Shown: piece after piece, positions 8,383 to 18,155 of the stretch | Layout: each line of letters starts with the position of its first letter | Numbering within the stretch: the stretch's first letter is position 1 | Assembly: GCF_013372125.1 (NCBI RefSeq) | Contig: NZ_CP053826.1 | Location: forward strand, 372,001-436,000 | Source: Campylobacter curvus | Lineage (GTDB): Bacteria; Campylobacterota; Campylobacteria; Campylobacterales; Campylobacteraceae | Reading direction: 5' to 3' | Length of the DNA: 64,000 bases | Program-made: the position numbers and the translations under genes | The notes under the pieces: model-generated | The model's database searches: none | Seen by the model: the letters and a program-made list of their open reading frames with translations, nothing else | What the model was told of the DNA's origin: nothing

Positions 8383-8979
8383 ATGAAATTTAAGGACATA
8401 CAAGATAAAAATTCAGGATTATTTGATTTTTTTGCATTTGAAGATGAGTGCTATAAAGAGTTTATTTCTCTTTGTATACGTGAATATAAATCGAAATTTA
8501 CGGATTTGCCATGGGAATTTGCAAGTGACGATAAACGGTTTAATTCGTTTCCAAATTTTCTTTTTAAACACCAGACCTGTATCTCGCATTTAAAATTTAA
8601 AGATGCGACTTTTCAATTTAGAATTTGCAACGAAGACAATCTAGGATCATTTGGTTACCGTCTTTTCATAAATTTAAAAGATGGAACGCATCTTGATTTT
8701 GTAAGTAGTGATATTAGCAAAGTCGATGCGATCGCGATGGAGTTAAAGACTAAATTTCTAAATGAGTTTGAATTTATCTCAAAATGCGGATGGTGGATAA
8801 CCGATATCTGGAAAAATATGTATCCCATATGCGAAGATAGTGATACTACGGACTTTCTTGAGAAAATTTTAAGTGAAAATTTCACCGCTCAAATGATAAA
8901 AGTAAATAACAAACTCTTAGAATATGAAGTCAGCGGAGCTTTTGTCGATATCATAAAAAAGCTAAAGAGTATGGACTAG
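8383..8979 (+). CDS. Unrecognised protein
   Basis: A 198-residue soluble protein rich in Phe, Asp and Lys, with no signal peptide or membrane segment. I recognise no family. Alternating strands in the centre (residues 60-110) are followed by helices with WWITDIW. A GGGAGAG site precedes the ATG. It is AT-richer than the flanking reductase operon, and its last 4 bp overlap the 3' end of the convergent gene on the other strand. Together the pair looks like an accessory block. Confidence 0.6.
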   Translation: MKFKDIQDKNSGLFDFFAFEDECYKEFISLCIREYKSKFTDLPWEFASDDKRFNSFPNFLFKHQTCISHLKFKDATFQFRICNEDNLGSFGYRLFINLKDGTHLDFVSSDISKVDAIAMELKTKFLNEFEFISKCGWWITDIWKNMYPICEDSDTTDFLEKILSENFTAQMIKVNNKLLEYEVSGAFVDIIKKLKSMD

Positions 8980-10121
8980 CCTTTGCTTATAAGGCAGGAA
9001 TTTGAGGGATATTCGGTCAGTCCGTATTCTGATGACTCTATGTCCCATAGATCCATATTCGCTCTTCTTGAGATGATGTATTCAAACCCTTTTTGACTAA
9101 GTTCAAGATAGATGCTAAATCCGCCATTTTGTTTTTTGCAGACGATACTTTCGATAAAATGTGAAAAACAAAAAATTTCGCTATTTTCGCTTTGCAAGCT
9201 TTGATTTAGCATGAGCTCCATATTGCTAACGAGCTTAAAAACCGCATTTGCATTTGTAAAGCTACCGAATCGCCCATAAAATTGGCTCAAAATTTCATTG
9301 GTAAGGATTAAATTTTTACTACAATTTTGCATGACACTTTTGTAGATAGTTTTAAAAAATTCTATGCTCGCATTTTGATTGTCGATGACTTGCATTTGAT
9401 CCTTTTCAAGTACTACAAAGCCATCTTTTACGTGATATTTTTCGTTTTTGTCATAAAATTCAACATTTGCTATCTCTTGCTCAAATTTCTTTTTTCTGGC
9501 AAACGGTAAATATTCGATATTCATCTTGTCGATTATCGCCGAGCTTTTTACACCCCCGTCCAGCTCGTGCTGTATAAAGTATCTTATGAAGCTTCCTTGC
9601 TCTACGTTAAATCCGTTTAAATACTCGATTTTATCAATATAGCTGCATCTATAGAGGCTTAAGAATTCCTTATTCAGCACTATATTTATATCCTCCGGGA
9701 TATCGCTGTATTTTTCAGCGTCGCTCACGCTTATGGACTGGATTATATTCATTCGTTTTTCTATTTTATCTTTTACGATAATGGAAATTTCGACATCCTT
9801 TAACTCGTTTAGGCGTTTTATCGCCTCTGTAGCACTTTTTGATATGTCGGTTTTAAATTTTTTGGATAGTTCTGATTTTTTGATAGTAAGTGAGAAATCT
9901 CCGTTTTTTAGCTTGTTCTGAGACGATAAGAGATAAAGGCACTCTTCGTAAATCATCAGATGTGCGTAAGTGAGAAATACATTATCCACGACTATCACAT
10001 AGTAGCAGCGCGTCACTGAGTATTTTTTATTATTTTGCATGAAGTCGTTGTAGGTTTTTAACCCGCTATAGTTTGTGCAAGCCTTGAAAACATCGTATGA
10101 TTCTAAAAAAATATTTTCCAT
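8976..10121 (-). CDS. Unrecognised protein with faint resemblance to plasmid replication initiators
   Basis: A 381-residue cytoplasmic protein, Lys/Asn/Ile-rich and AT-rich. Around residues 75-115 a helix pair reading like a winged-helix unit appears (SLTIKKSELSKKF then SKSATEAIKRLNEL). It is followed by strands with SISVSD and a second helical region at 165-215 (RYFIQHEL). This order of two winged-helix units is reminiscent of Rep_3-type initiators, but no diagnostic motif is present, so the call stays open. The gene is alone on its strand, ends overlapping the convergent neighbour, and starts about 150 bp from the 3' end of tRNA-Phe. Confidence 0.5.
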   Translation of the reverse strand: MENIFLESYDVFKACTNYSGLKTYNDFMQNNKKYSVTRCYYVIVVDNVFLTYAHLMIYEECLYLLSSQNKLKNGDFSLTIKKSELSKKFKTDISKSATEAIKRLNELKDVEISIIVKDKIEKRMNIIQSISVSDAEKYSDIPEDINIVLNKEFLSLYRCSYIDKIEYLNGFNVEQGSFIRYFIQHELDGGVKSSAIIDKMNIEYLPFARKKKFEQEIANVEFYDKNEKYHVKDGFVVLEKDQMQVIDNQNASIEFFKTIYKSVMQNCSKNLILTNEILSQFYGRFGSFTNANAVFKLVSNMELMLNQSLQSENSEIFCFSHFIESIVCKKQNGGFSIYLELSQKGFEYIISRRANMDLWDIESSEYGLTEYPSNSCLISKG

Positions 10122-10267
10122 AATGATCTATCTCTCTTGAATCTTAAGTTTTGTTATTATAAGAAATTTAAATTTAAAAATCGGTAATTTGATAAGAAAT
10201 ATAGGGCGAATTTTTAATATTTTATAGTCTAATATCGATAAATTTTAGGAAAGTATTTGCTAGTAAA

Positions 10268-10343
10268 TGGTGGTTAGAGGCAGAATCGAACTGCCGACAC
10301 GCAGATTTTCAGTCTGCTGCTCTACCGACTGAGCTATCCAACC
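10268..10343 (-). tRNA. tRNA-Phe (GAA)
   Basis: A full 76-nt cloverleaf including an encoded CCA end. The acceptor stem pairs GGTTGGA with TCTAACC (one G-T). The D arm reads GCTCAGTCGGTAGAGC, the anticodon loop ACTGAAAATCT carries GAA for phenylalanine, and the T loop reads GTTCGATTC. It stands alone, upstream of murD on the same strand. Confidence 0.97.
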
Positions 10344-10460
10344 ATTTAAAAAAGAAATGTGATTATACAATTTTAAATTTTAAAAATTGTTTAAAAGACG
10401 CGAAATTTCCGCCAAATTTGCCACAAAAAGCTAAAACGCCAACCAAAATACAAAGTAAAT

Positions 10461-11714
10461 TTATAAATTCCCCACAAATTCCTTAAATTTATCCCCGCGC
10501 TGAGCGTAGCTTTTAAACTGATCCAGGCTCGCAGCCGCAGGGCTTAGAAGCGCGATTTCGTCTGCGTCGTTTAAATTTATTGCCGTATTTGCCACACCCA
10601 AAATATCCAAATTTAACTCAGATTTTTTAAAATTTTCATCTATTTTTTTGACCGCGACTTCCAAAAACTCACAAGCCATCGCTCGCACGCCAAATTTATC
10701 GGCTAGCGCCATGAGCTTTGCCGTATTTGAGCCGATCGCGTAAATTTGCACCTTTGCGCCGCGTAAAGCCTCGAAAAGCTCGCTCATCTGCACACCCTTA
10801 TCGTCGCCGCCCAAAATCAGATGCAAAAATTTACCCTCGTATCGATGTATCGCCTGCACCGCCGCGTCGATGTTCGTCGCTTTCGTGTCATTGACCCAGA
10901 CACGTCCGTAGCGGTCGGTGAATTCTTCAAGCTTATTCGCCTCGATGACAAACTCGTTAAGCGCGCTCACGTCGCATCTATCGAGCAAAATTTTCTGCAC
11001 CGCCAGAGCCAAAAGCGCGTCTATCAAAAACGGGGTTTTAAATTTTACCTCGCTCGTGCTGACGCCGCAAAATTTAGCCAAATCGCTCTCGTCCTTATAG
11101 CTGATGACCTTCGCTAGCGTCGGCGTTTTGGCGTAAATTTCAGGCAGGATAGCGACACCGTTTTCGCTCATCATGCCAAGTGGTTTAAGCTTGGCTTGCT
11201 CGTAGGCTTTCATGTCGCCATGCCACGTGAGATGATCGGGCGTGATAGGCAAAAGCACATAGATATCGGGCTTTGCGCGCCTTGTGTAGTGTAGCGTGAA
11301 AGAGCTCGTTTCAAGCACCCAGATCTTCGCGCGCGCGTCCAGCTCGCCAAGCGCGATGCCGACGTTTCCGCCCATCACAGAGCCAAATTTGGCCAGCAAA
11401 TGCTGCGTCATCTTTGTCGTCGTCGTCTTGCCGTTCGTGCCGCTGATCCACACGCTAAACGGCATCTTATCCGCGAAATAGTCGTATTCGCTTATCAGAT
11501 TTCGCGCTTTTTTGATAAGCTCGTGATGCGGCGGGATACCAGGGCTTGGGATCTCAAGCTCGCTTTCGTCCGCGTCAAATTTACCGACCGGTAAAAGCTC
11601 GTTACCAAACTCATCGCGTGAAATTTCACTAAATTTATCGTCGTAAATTTGCCAGCCGCCGGACTTGGCGATCGAGCGGGTCGTGCCGCCGTGACCAAAT
11701 AAACTCTTTTTCAT
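10461..11714 (-). CDS. murD: UDP-N-acetylmuramoyl-L-alanine:D-glutamate ligase MurD
   Basis: Adds D-glutamate to UDP-MurNAc-L-Ala in peptidoglycan precursor synthesis; cytoplasmic ATP-dependent ligase. The ATP-binding loop GTNGKTTTT lies at residues 92-100. PDHLTWHGD and NDTKATN, typical of Mur ligases, follow, and the C-terminal domain has LILGGDDKG. At 417 residues it is slightly shorter than enterobacterial MurD, as usual in Campylobacter. It is transcribed after mraY, from which it is separated by about 150 bp holding a long hairpin. Confidence 0.95.
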   Translation of the reverse strand: MKKSLFGHGGTTRSIAKSGGWQIYDDKFSEISRDEFGNELLPVGKFDADESELEIPSPGIPPHHELIKKARNLISEYDYFADKMPFSVWISGTNGKTTTTKMTQHLLAKFGSVMGGNVGIALGELDARAKIWVLETSSFTLHYTRRAKPDIYVLLPITPDHLTWHGDMKAYEQAKLKPLGMMSENGVAILPEIYAKTPTLAKVISYKDESDLAKFCGVSTSEVKFKTPFLIDALLALAVQKILLDRCDVSALNEFVIEANKLEEFTDRYGRVWVNDTKATNIDAAVQAIHRYEGKFLHLILGGDDKGVQMSELFEALRGAKVQIYAIGSNTAKLMALADKFGVRAMACEFLEVAVKKIDENFKKSELNLDILGVANTAINLNDADEIALLSPAAASLDQFKSYAQRGDKFKEFVGNL

Positions 11715-11740
11715 TTATAATTCCCCATGCTTGACAGATT

Positions 11741-11809
11741 TTAGATAAATTTTTACAAACCACTGCGGTCACGGACTCCGCCCTCTTGTGGCTTGTAAAA
11801 TTTATCTAA
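11741..11809. repeat. Long stem-loop between mraY and murD
   Basis: Near-perfect inverted arms of 22-23 nt (11741-11763 and 11788-11809; one extra base and one mismatch) enclose a 24-nt loop. The loop contains a smaller GCGG/CCGC hairpin. It lies inside an operon, so it may attenuate, stabilise or separate the two messages. Confidence 0.75.
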
Positions 11810-11865
11810 ACTACGCCTATCCTGTCTTGAATATTTTTAAGATTTTAGACTAAAATTTACCGTTT

Positions 11866-12930
11866 TTATCTAATCTTTAACGCCGTCAAAGCGATTAAAT
11901 TTGCTAGTATCGCGATCAGCCAAAACCTCACGATTATCTTATTTTCCACCCAGCCCTTTATCTCAAAATGATGATGAATAGGCGCCATCAAAAAGATACG
12001 CTTTTTAAAAATTTTAAAGCTTCCTACCTGCAAAATCACGCTTAACGTCTCCATAACGAAAACAAAACCGATGATGATGAGTAAAATTTCATTTTTCGTC
12101 ATCACGCCCATAAGTCCGATATATGCGCCCACGCTGAGACTGCCGCTGTCTCCCATGAAAACCTCTGCCGGATGGCAGTTAAACCACAAAAAGCCCATCA
12201 GCGAGCCAATCAGCGCGGCTGCGATGATGACGGTTTCGCCTACGCCCACGATCTTTGGCAAAAGTAAATACGTGCTAAACACTGCGTGTCCGCAGATGTA
12301 GGCAAACACGCCCAAAGTAAGCAGCGAAAATATCGCGGGGACACTGGCTAGCCCGTCAAGTCCGTCCGTTAAATTTACCGCATTTGACGCGGCGACGATG
12401 ACAATCGTCCAAAAAACGATCGCGAACACACCAAGATCGAGCAGGGCAAATTTATAAAACGGCAGGTAAAATTTACTCCCAAGCTCGCCGTGAAAATATA
12501 GCAGCGTCGAGACGGCAAGCCCGATTAGCGCCTGCACCGCGAGCTTTGCTCTGGGACTTAGCCCATCGTGATTTTTGCCGCCTAAAATTTTATTTAGATC
12601 GTCTTTAAAGCCAAGCGCGCTAAATCCGACAAGGCAAAGCAAGGATGCTACGACGAAAACATTGTCGAGCCGCGCGCAAAGTAGGGTCGCAAAGACCGCC
12701 GCCCCGATGAAAACAAGCCCGCCCATCGTCGGGGTTTTCGCCTTTTTTTGGTGCGTCTGCGGAGCTAGCTCGTAGATAGGCTGCGCGGCGTTTTTGGCTT
12801 TCGCCCATGCGATAAATTTTGGCATGAGATAAACAGTCAGAGCAAATGCGATGAAAAACGAAAAGCCCGCACGGACGGTGATGTATTGAAAGATATTGAA
12901 ATTTAATAGTTCATAAATATAATAAAACAA
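11866..12930 (-). CDS. mraY: Phospho-N-acetylmuramoyl-pentapeptide transferase MraY
   Basis: Inner-membrane enzyme making lipid I from UDP-MurNAc-pentapeptide and undecaprenyl phosphate. It has 354 residues and about ten transmembrane helices. Signature segments are visible: TPTMGG near residue 67, KDDLNKI near 108, [10 protein letters not shown] near 186, [10 protein letters not shown] near 258 and the APIHHHFE loop near 317. It is divergent from gpmI, with 75 bp between the two starts, and forms a two-gene unit with murD, as in C. jejuni. Confidence 0.96.
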   Translation of the reverse strand: MFYYIYELLNFNIFQYITVRAGFSFFIAFALTVYLMPKFIAWAKAKNAAQPIYELAPQTHQKKAKTPTMGGLVFIGAAVFATLLCARLDNVFVVASLLCLVGFSALGFKDDLNKILGGKNHDGLSPRAKLAVQALIGLAVSTLLYFHGELGSKFYLPFYKFALLDLGVFAIVFWTIVIVAASNAVNLTDGLDGLASVPAIFSLLTLGVFAYICGHAVFSTYLLLPKIVGVGETVIIAAALIGSLMGFLWFNCHPAEVFMGDSGSLSVGAYIGLMGVMTKNEILLIIIGFVFVMETLSVILQVGSFKIFKKRIFLMAPIHHHFEIKGWVENKIIVRFWLIAILANLIALTALKIR

Positions 12931-12964
12931 CGCTAGCCTTTATTTTAAAAAAACCTAATTTTAG

Positions 12965-12970
12965 TATAAT
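12965..12970 (+). promoter_or_regulatory. Probable sigma-70 -10 box of gpmI
   Basis: TATAAT preceded by TTTTAG, the usual Campylobacter -10 context, 36 bp before the gpmI start in the divergent mraY/gpmI spacer. Confidence 0.6.
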
Positions 12971-13005
12971 GCGGTTAAAAAATATCTAAATTTACGAGAT
13001 TTGCG

Positions 13006-14466
13006 ATGAAACAAAAGACGATATTAGTGATAACTGACGGCATCGGACACAGTGAAAATGCCGAATTTAATGCCTTTGCTGCGGCAAAAAAGCCTACATA
13101 CGAGTGGCTTTTTAAAAATGTGCCAAATGCACTCATCAAAACATCAGGGCTTGCGGTCGGTTTGCCTGAGGGGCAGATGGGAAACAGCGAAGTAGGGCAC
13201 ATGTGTATCGGTAGCGGGCGGGTTTTGTATCAAAATTTGGTCAAAATTTCGCTCGGGTTTGAAAACGGCTCGCTGGCAAAGAGCGAGAAGCTTTTAAATT
13301 TGTTTAAAAAATGCAAAACCATCCATGTCATCGGGCTTTACAGCGACGGCGGCGTGCATTCGCACCTTAGCCATTTTGACGGTATGTGCGAGCTGGCGAG
13401 CGCGAACGGATGCGAAATTTACGCTCACGCGATCACCGACGGGCGCGACGTGAGCCCAAAAAGCGGACTAAATTTCATCAAAGCTTTGCAGGCTAAATTT
13501 AAGATCGCGAGCATCAGCGGGCGATTTTACGCGATGGATCGCGACAAACGCTGGGAGCGAGTGGAGCTCGCTTACGAGGCGATGATGGGCGAAAATCCGC
13601 AAGCCATCGAGCCCTTTGAATACGTCATGCAAAGCTATGAAAATGACGTGACGGACGAGTTTATCGTGCCTGCGAGCTTTAACGGCTTTCGCGGTATCGG
13701 CGAAAATGACGGTGTGATATTTATAAATTTTAGAAACGACCGTGCGCGTGAAATTTGCGCGGCTTTGGGAGCGGAAAATTTTAGCGAATTTGTCCGACCT
13801 TTTGCGGTGAAAAATTTGCTAACGATGACCGAATACGACGCGAATTTCGCTTTTCCTGTGCTTTTTGAAAACGAGCGACTGCAAAACACTTTGGCGCAAG
13901 TCATCGCAAATGCGGGACTAACGCAGCTGCATACCGCCGAGACCGAGAAATACGCGCATGTGACGTTTTTCTTTAACGGCGGCGTTGAGGAGCTAGTGTC
14001 AAACGAAACGCGGATTTTGATCCCAAGCCCGAAGGTCAAAACCTACGACGAAAAGCCCGAGATGAGCGCGCTTGCCGTGTGCGACGCGGTGATAAAAGGT
14101 ATGGATGACGGACAGGACTTTATCGTGGTAAATTTTGCAAATGGCGATATGGTCGGACATACGGGCGATTTTGACGCGGCGGTAAAGGCGGTCGAGGCGG
14201 TGGATACGGCGCTGGGGCGGATCGTGGTAAAGGCAAAGGAGCGAAACTACGCGCTCATCATCACGAGCGATCACGGCAACTGCGAGGAGATGCGCGACGC
14301 GGAGGGTAAAATCCTCACGAATCACACGACCTACGACGTGCCGTGCTTTATCATGGGCGAGGGCGTGCGAGCGGTGAGAAGCGGCGGGCTGAATAATATC
14401 GCCGCGTCGGTGCTTAGGTTAGTGGGATTAGAAAAACCCGCCGAAATGGACGAAGCTTTGTTTTAA
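13006..14466 (+). CDS. gpmI: 2,3-bisphosphoglycerate-independent phosphoglycerate mutase
   Basis: Interconverts 3- and 2-phosphoglycerate; manganese enzyme of the alkaline phosphatase fold. The catalytic serine lies in GQMGNSEVGH (residues 55-64). Substrate and metal motifs include HAITDGRD, GRFYAMDRD, NFRNDRAREI, NFANGDMVGHTG and TSDHGNCEEM. Length 486 is typical of epsilonproteobacterial enzymes. A TATAAT box lies upstream. A 122-bp imperfect palindrome starts 2 bp after the stop. Confidence 0.96.
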   Translation: MKQKTILVITDGIGHSENAEFNAFAAAKKPTYEWLFKNVPNALIKTSGLAVGLPEGQMGNSEVGHMCIGSGRVLYQNLVKISLGFENGSLAKSEKLLNLFKKCKTIHVIGLYSDGGVHSHLSHFDGMCELASANGCEIYAHAITDGRDVSPKSGLNFIKALQAKFKIASISGRFYAMDRDKRWERVELAYEAMMGENPQAIEPFEYVMQSYENDVTDEFIVPASFNGFRGIGENDGVIFINFRNDRAREICAALGAENFSEFVRPFAVKNLLTMTEYDANFAFPVLFENERLQNTLAQVIANAGLTQLHTAETEKYAHVTFFFNGGVEELVSNETRILIPSPKVKTYDEKPEMSALAVCDAVIKGMDDGQDFIVVNFANGDMVGHTGDFDAAVKAVEAVDTALGRIVVKAKERNYALIITSDHGNCEEMRDAEGKILTNHTTYDVPCFIMGEGVRAVRSGGLNNIAASVLRLVGLEKPAEMDEALF

Positions 14467-14467
14467 A

Positions 14468-14589
14468 ATGCTTTGTCTTTTTAGTGTCTTTAAATGAGCT
14501 TGAAATTTTCTCGGTCGATGGGCTACACGCCTTATCTCCGTCGAAAATTTCTTCGTAACATTTAAATCCATCTAAAAATACTTTGCATT
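14468..14589. repeat. Long imperfect palindrome downstream of gpmI (element A)
   Basis: Core TTTAAATG (14489-14496) is matched by CATTTAAA (14559-14566), with related AAATTT-rich inner arms and a GGGC/GCC tip. Outer arms around 14468-14484 and 14572-14589 also pair. It shares its boundaries and inner arms with element B after tpiA (35108-35208). Probable transcript-end structure or dispersed palindromic repeat. Confidence 0.65.
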
Positions 14590-14670
14590 TTTATGATTTT
14601 AAGAAAATACTTCGCCTTGTGATTATTGATTTTTTAATTTAAAATTTAAATTTACTTTAAAAGGAAAAAC

Positions 14671-15414
14671 ATGAAATTTAGCGGGGAAAATGTGCTCATC
14701 ACGGGTGCGAGTCGCGGTATCGGAGCCGATACGGCAAGGGTTTTGGCAAAAATGGGCTTAAAGGTGTGGATAAACTACCGCTCAAAGCCCGAGGTCGCAG
14801 ACGCGCTCAAAAGCGAGATCGAGTCGGCTGGTGGAGTGGCTGCGGTCGTTAAATTTGACGCGACGGACGAGGACGAGTTTATCAAAGGCATAAATTTGAT
14901 CGTGGATAGCGACGGCGAGCTAAGCTACCTCGTAAATAACGCCGGCATAACGAACGACAAACTGGCGCTTCGCATGAAGACCGATGAATTTACGGGCGTG
15001 ATAAATGCAAATTTGACGAGCGCCTTCATTGGTTCGCGCGAGGCTTTAAAGATAATGAGTAAAAAACGCTTCGGTGCGGTCGTGAATATCGCCTCGATCG
15101 TGGGCGAGATGGGCAATGCCGGGCAGGTCAATTACGCTGCGAGCAAGGGCGGCATGATAGCGATGACGAAGAGCTTCGCCAAAGAGGCTGCGAGCAGGAA
15201 CGTGCGCTTTAACGCCGTGACTCCAGGCTTTATCGCGACGGATATGACGGACGCGCTAAGCGACGAAGTAAAAGCTGCGTATGAAGCGAACATCCCGCTA
15301 AAACGCCTTGGCAAGGGCGAAGAGGTCGCAAATGCAGTGGCGTTTTTGCTCAGCGATCACGCTAGCTACGTCACTGGCGACGTGCTAAAAGTCAATGGCG
15401 GACTTTATATGTAG
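14671..15414 (+). CDS. fabG: 3-oxoacyl-ACP reductase FabG
   Basis: NADPH-dependent reduction of beta-ketoacyl-ACP in fatty-acid elongation. Short-chain dehydrogenase of 247 residues with the GASRGIG dinucleotide motif (residues 12-18), NNAG near 90, the catalytic Ser near 140 and YAASKGG carrying Tyr and Lys near 153-157. It ends in the usual DVLKVNGGLYM. AAAAGGA precedes the ATG. It heads the fabG-acpP-fabF-accA group. Confidence 0.96.
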   Translation: MKFSGENVLITGASRGIGADTARVLAKMGLKVWINYRSKPEVADALKSEIESAGGVAAVVKFDATDEDEFIKGINLIVDSDGELSYLVNNAGITNDKLALRMKTDEFTGVINANLTSAFIGSREALKIMSKKRFGAVVNIASIVGEMGNAGQVNYAASKGGMIAMTKSFAKEAASRNVRFNAVTPGFIATDMTDALSDEVKAAYEANIPLKRLGKGEEVANAVAFLLSDHASYVTGDVLKVNGGLYM

Positions 15415-15506
15415 ATAAATTTAATTTTGCGTTAATTTATGAGTTTAAAATAAATAAAAGCGTAAATATTATAAAATGACAGACATTTTTTATAAGGAGA
15501 CCTGAA

Positions 15507-15740
15507 ATGGCAGTTTTTGATGATGTTAGAGATGTTGTTGTTGAGCAACTAAGTGTAGATCCTGAGGCAGTGAAAATGGAGTCGAAGATCATCGAGGATC
15601 TTGGTGCGGATTCGCTTGATGTTGTCGAGCTTGTGATGGCACTTGAGGAGAAATTTGAAGTTGAAATTCCAGACACTGAGGCCGAGAAGCTCATAAGCAT
15701 CGCTGACGTTGTAAATTATATAGAAAAGCTTGGCAAATAA
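15507..15740 (+). CDS. acpP: Acyl carrier protein
   Basis: Carries growing acyl chains on 4'-phosphopantetheine. A 77-residue acidic four-helix protein with the attachment serine in [10 protein letters not shown] (Ser near residue 38). A strong AAGGAG site precedes the ATG. The 92-bp spacer after fabG is AT-rich with TATAAA, so the gene probably also has its own promoter, which would suit its high expression. Confidence 0.97.
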   Translation: MAVFDDVRDVVVEQLSVDPEAVKMESKIIEDLGADSLDVVELVMALEEKFEVEIPDTEAEKLISIADVVNYIEKLGK

Positions 15741-15778
15741 TTTAAAATTTGCTTTATAGTTTGATTTAAGGAGATGTA

Positions 15779-16990
15779 TTGAAACGAGTCGTTATAACAG
15801 GCATTGGCATGATCAATGCGCTCGGGCTTGATAAAGAGAGCTCTTTTAAGGCTATTTGTGATGGCAAAAGCGGTGTAAAGCATATCACATCGTTTGATGT
15901 CAGCGAGTTTCCTGTTCAGATCGCCGCTGAGATAACGGACTTTGATCCAAGTAGCGTTCTTGACGGGAAAGAGGTCAAAAAGGTCGATCGTTTCATACAA
16001 CTTGGCATAAAAGCATCTAACGAGGCGATGGCCGATGCAAATTTTAAAGAATTTGACGGCTCTAAATTTGGCGTCAGCTCGGCCGCAGGTATCGGTGGCT
16101 TGCCAAATATCGAGAAAAATTCGATCACATTTTTTGAAAAAGGTGTCAAGAGAATTTCCCCGTTTTTCATACCTTCTGCTCTCGTAAATATGCTTGGCGG
16201 TATCGTGTCGATAAACCACGGCTTAAAAGGACCTAACCTCTCTAGCGTGACCGCATGTGCGGCCAGTACGCACGCTATCTCGCAAGCGGCAAAGTGTATA
16301 ATGATAGGCCAGGCCCAAAAGATGCTGGTAGTCGGCGCAGAGTCGACCATTTGCGGTATAGGCATAGGCGGTTTTGCTGCGATGAAGGCGCTTTCTACCA
16401 GAAATGACGACCCGCAAAAAGCTTCGCGACCATTTGACGCAGATCGTGACGGTTTTGTCATGGGAGAGGGGGCTGGAGCGCTTGTACTCGAAGAGTACGA
16501 GTCGGCAAAGGCAAGAGGAGCTAAAATTTATGCTGAAGTCATAGGCTTTGGCGAGAGTGGCGATGCTTATCATATCACATCTCCGACGCTTGAGGGGCCG
16601 CTTAGCGCGATGAAGCAAGCGTGGGATATGGCCGGTAATGTCAAGATCGACTACATAAACGCACACGGCACATCGACGCCAGTAAACGACAAGAACGAAA
16701 CGGCTGCTTTAAAAACGCTTTTTGGTAAAGATTGTCCGCCTGTCAGCTCGACGAAAGGTCAGATCGGACATTGCTTAGGCGGAGCGGGCGCGATCGAGGC
16801 TGTGATATCTGTCATGGCTATGAGAAACGGGATTATCCCGCCAACTATAAACTACACTACTCCTGATCCTGACTGCGATCTAGACTACGTCCCAAATACA
16901 GCCAGAAGGTCTGAGCTCAAAGTCGTTATGAGCAACTCGTTTGGCTTTGGTGGCACGAACGGCTGTGTGATATTTAAGAAGTTGGACTAA
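15779..16990 (+). CDS. fabF: 3-oxoacyl-ACP synthase II FabF
   Basis: Condensing enzyme for chain elongation (403 residues). The thiolase-fold triad is visible: Cys in TACAASTH (near 161), His in [11 protein letters not shown] (near 299) and His in [12 protein letters not shown] (near 334). The C-terminal NSFGFGGTN is also present. The start is a TTG at 15779, chosen because AAGGAG sits 6 bases upstream and [10 protein letters not shown] is the family N-terminus. It lies 38 bp after acpP and 1 bp before accA. Confidence 0.96.
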   Translation: MKRVVITGIGMINALGLDKESSFKAICDGKSGVKHITSFDVSEFPVQIAAEITDFDPSSVLDGKEVKKVDRFIQLGIKASNEAMADANFKEFDGSKFGVSSAAGIGGLPNIEKNSITFFEKGVKRISPFFIPSALVNMLGGIVSINHGLKGPNLSSVTACAASTHAISQAAKCIMIGQAQKMLVVGAESTICGIGIGGFAAMKALSTRNDDPQKASRPFDADRDGFVMGEGAGALVLEEYESAKARGAKIYAEVIGFGESGDAYHITSPTLEGPLSAMKQAWDMAGNVKIDYINAHGTSTPVNDKNETAALKTLFGKDCPPVSSTKGQIGHCLGGAGAIEAVISVMAMRNGIIPPTINYTTPDPDCDLDYVPNTARRSELKVVMSNSFGFGGTNGCVIFKKLD

Positions 16991-16991
16991 G

Positions 16992-17927
16992 ATGTCAAGC
17001 TACTTAGACTTTGAAAAGAGTATCAAACAAATAGACGACGATATAGCAAACGCCAGGATAAAAGGCGACGAGCATGCCGTCGAAATTTTAAATAAAAATT
17101 TAGAAAAAGAGGTCGCAAAGGTTTATAAAAACCTAAACGAGTATCAGCGGTTACAGCTGGCGCGCCATCCTGATCGCCCTTACGCGATAGATTATATCAG
17201 GTCGTTTTTGATGGATGCGTATGAAATTCACGGAGATAGAGCGTTTCGCGACGACCCGGCCATAGTCTGCTACGTCGGTTACATCGGCGGTAAAAAGGCG
17301 ATGGTGATAGGCGAGCAAAAGGGTCGAGGAACGAAAAATAAACTTAGGCGAAATTTTGGTATGCCTCATCCTGAGGGCTACCGCAAGGCTTTGAGAGCTG
17401 CTAAATTAGCTGAAAAATTTAACCTTCCTATTTTATTTCTTATAGACACCCCGGGCGCATATCCTGGCGTTGGCGCAGAGGAGCGCGGTCAGAGCGAGGC
17501 TATCGCACGTAACCTTTTCGAGTTTGCAAATTTAAAAGTCCCTACAATAGCAGTAGTCATCGGCGAGGGTGGAAGTGGCGGAGCGCTAGCCATCGGAGTA
17601 GCGGATAAGCTAGCGATGATGAAAAATTCCGTATTTTCAGTGATCTCTCCTGAAGGCTGTGCCGCGATACTTTGGAACGATCCCTCCAAACAAGAGCAAG
17701 CTACGAAAGCCATGAAGATCACGGCTGACGATCTTAAAAATCTAAAGCTCATCGACGATGTCATAAAAGAGCCGATAAACGGAGCTCACAGAGACAAAGA
17801 CGATGCGGCAAAAGAGCTGGCGATCTATTTCGTATCAAAGCTCGAGAAGCTTGAAAAGCTTAGCATCGATGAGCTCGTCGCAAAGAGGATCGATAAAATT
17901 TTATCCGTCGGCGCATACGAAGAATAA
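16992..17927 (+). CDS. accA: Acetyl-CoA carboxylase carboxyltransferase subunit alpha
   Basis: Forms malonyl-CoA with AccD from carboxybiotin and acetyl-CoA. Of its 311 residues, the N-terminal helical part ([10 protein letters not shown]) is followed by the crotonase-fold core with [32 protein letters not shown] and [11 protein letters not shown]. Start ATG lies 1 bp after the fabF stop, so the two are coupled. The beta subunit is not in the window. A mobile-element-like insert begins 41 bp after its stop. Confidence 0.95.
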   Translation: MSSYLDFEKSIKQIDDDIANARIKGDEHAVEILNKNLEKEVAKVYKNLNEYQRLQLARHPDRPYAIDYIRSFLMDAYEIHGDRAFRDDPAIVCYVGYIGGKKAMVIGEQKGRGTKNKLRRNFGMPHPEGYRKALRAAKLAEKFNLPILFLIDTPGAYPGVGAEERGQSEAIARNLFEFANLKVPTIAVVIGEGGSGGALAIGVADKLAMMKNSVFSVISPEGCAAILWNDPSKQEQATKAMKITADDLKNLKLIDDVIKEPINGAHRDKDDAAKELAIYFVSKLEKLEKLSIDELVAKRIDKILSVGAYEE

Positions 17928-17968
17928 ATTAAGATGACCGCGCTAGCGGCGTCTGCTCTTTTAAATTT

Positions 17969-18155
17969 GGCTCTGTTAAAATGTTTCATTGATTTTCAAC
18001 TCTCAAAGCGAAGTCAAACCTTGTGAAGCGACGCTATCACCGCCGATTTTCAGAGAAGCCAAAGGCTGAACGCGAAAATCGTGCTATATGTTCGGTGCTT
18101 TGCGGAGCGAACAGGGTTTGCGAAGCAAGTATCAATGATTTATTGTAACAGAGCC
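17969..18155. mobile_element. MITE-like element, 187 bp, with terminal inverted repeats and 8-bp target duplication
   Basis: The ends GGCTCTGTTA...TCATTGAT form 25-bp terminal inverted repeats (17969-17993 and 18131-18155; 21 of 25 positions match). The element is flanked on both sides by the same octamer TTAAATTT (17961-17968 and 18156-18163). The interior has no reading frame of note but contains a CGATTTTC/GAAAATCG hairpin with an inner AGCC/GGCT stem. Eight-bp duplications and GGCTCTGTT-type ends occur in IS families such as IS6 and IS1595, so the source transposase is probably elsewhere in the genome. Confidence 0.75.

Noticed and set aside
8256-10268. Search for a direct repeat of the tRNA-Phe 3' end as an island boundary
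   Set aside because: No copy of the tRNA tail was found between the reductase operon and the tRNA, so an integrated island is not demonstrated.
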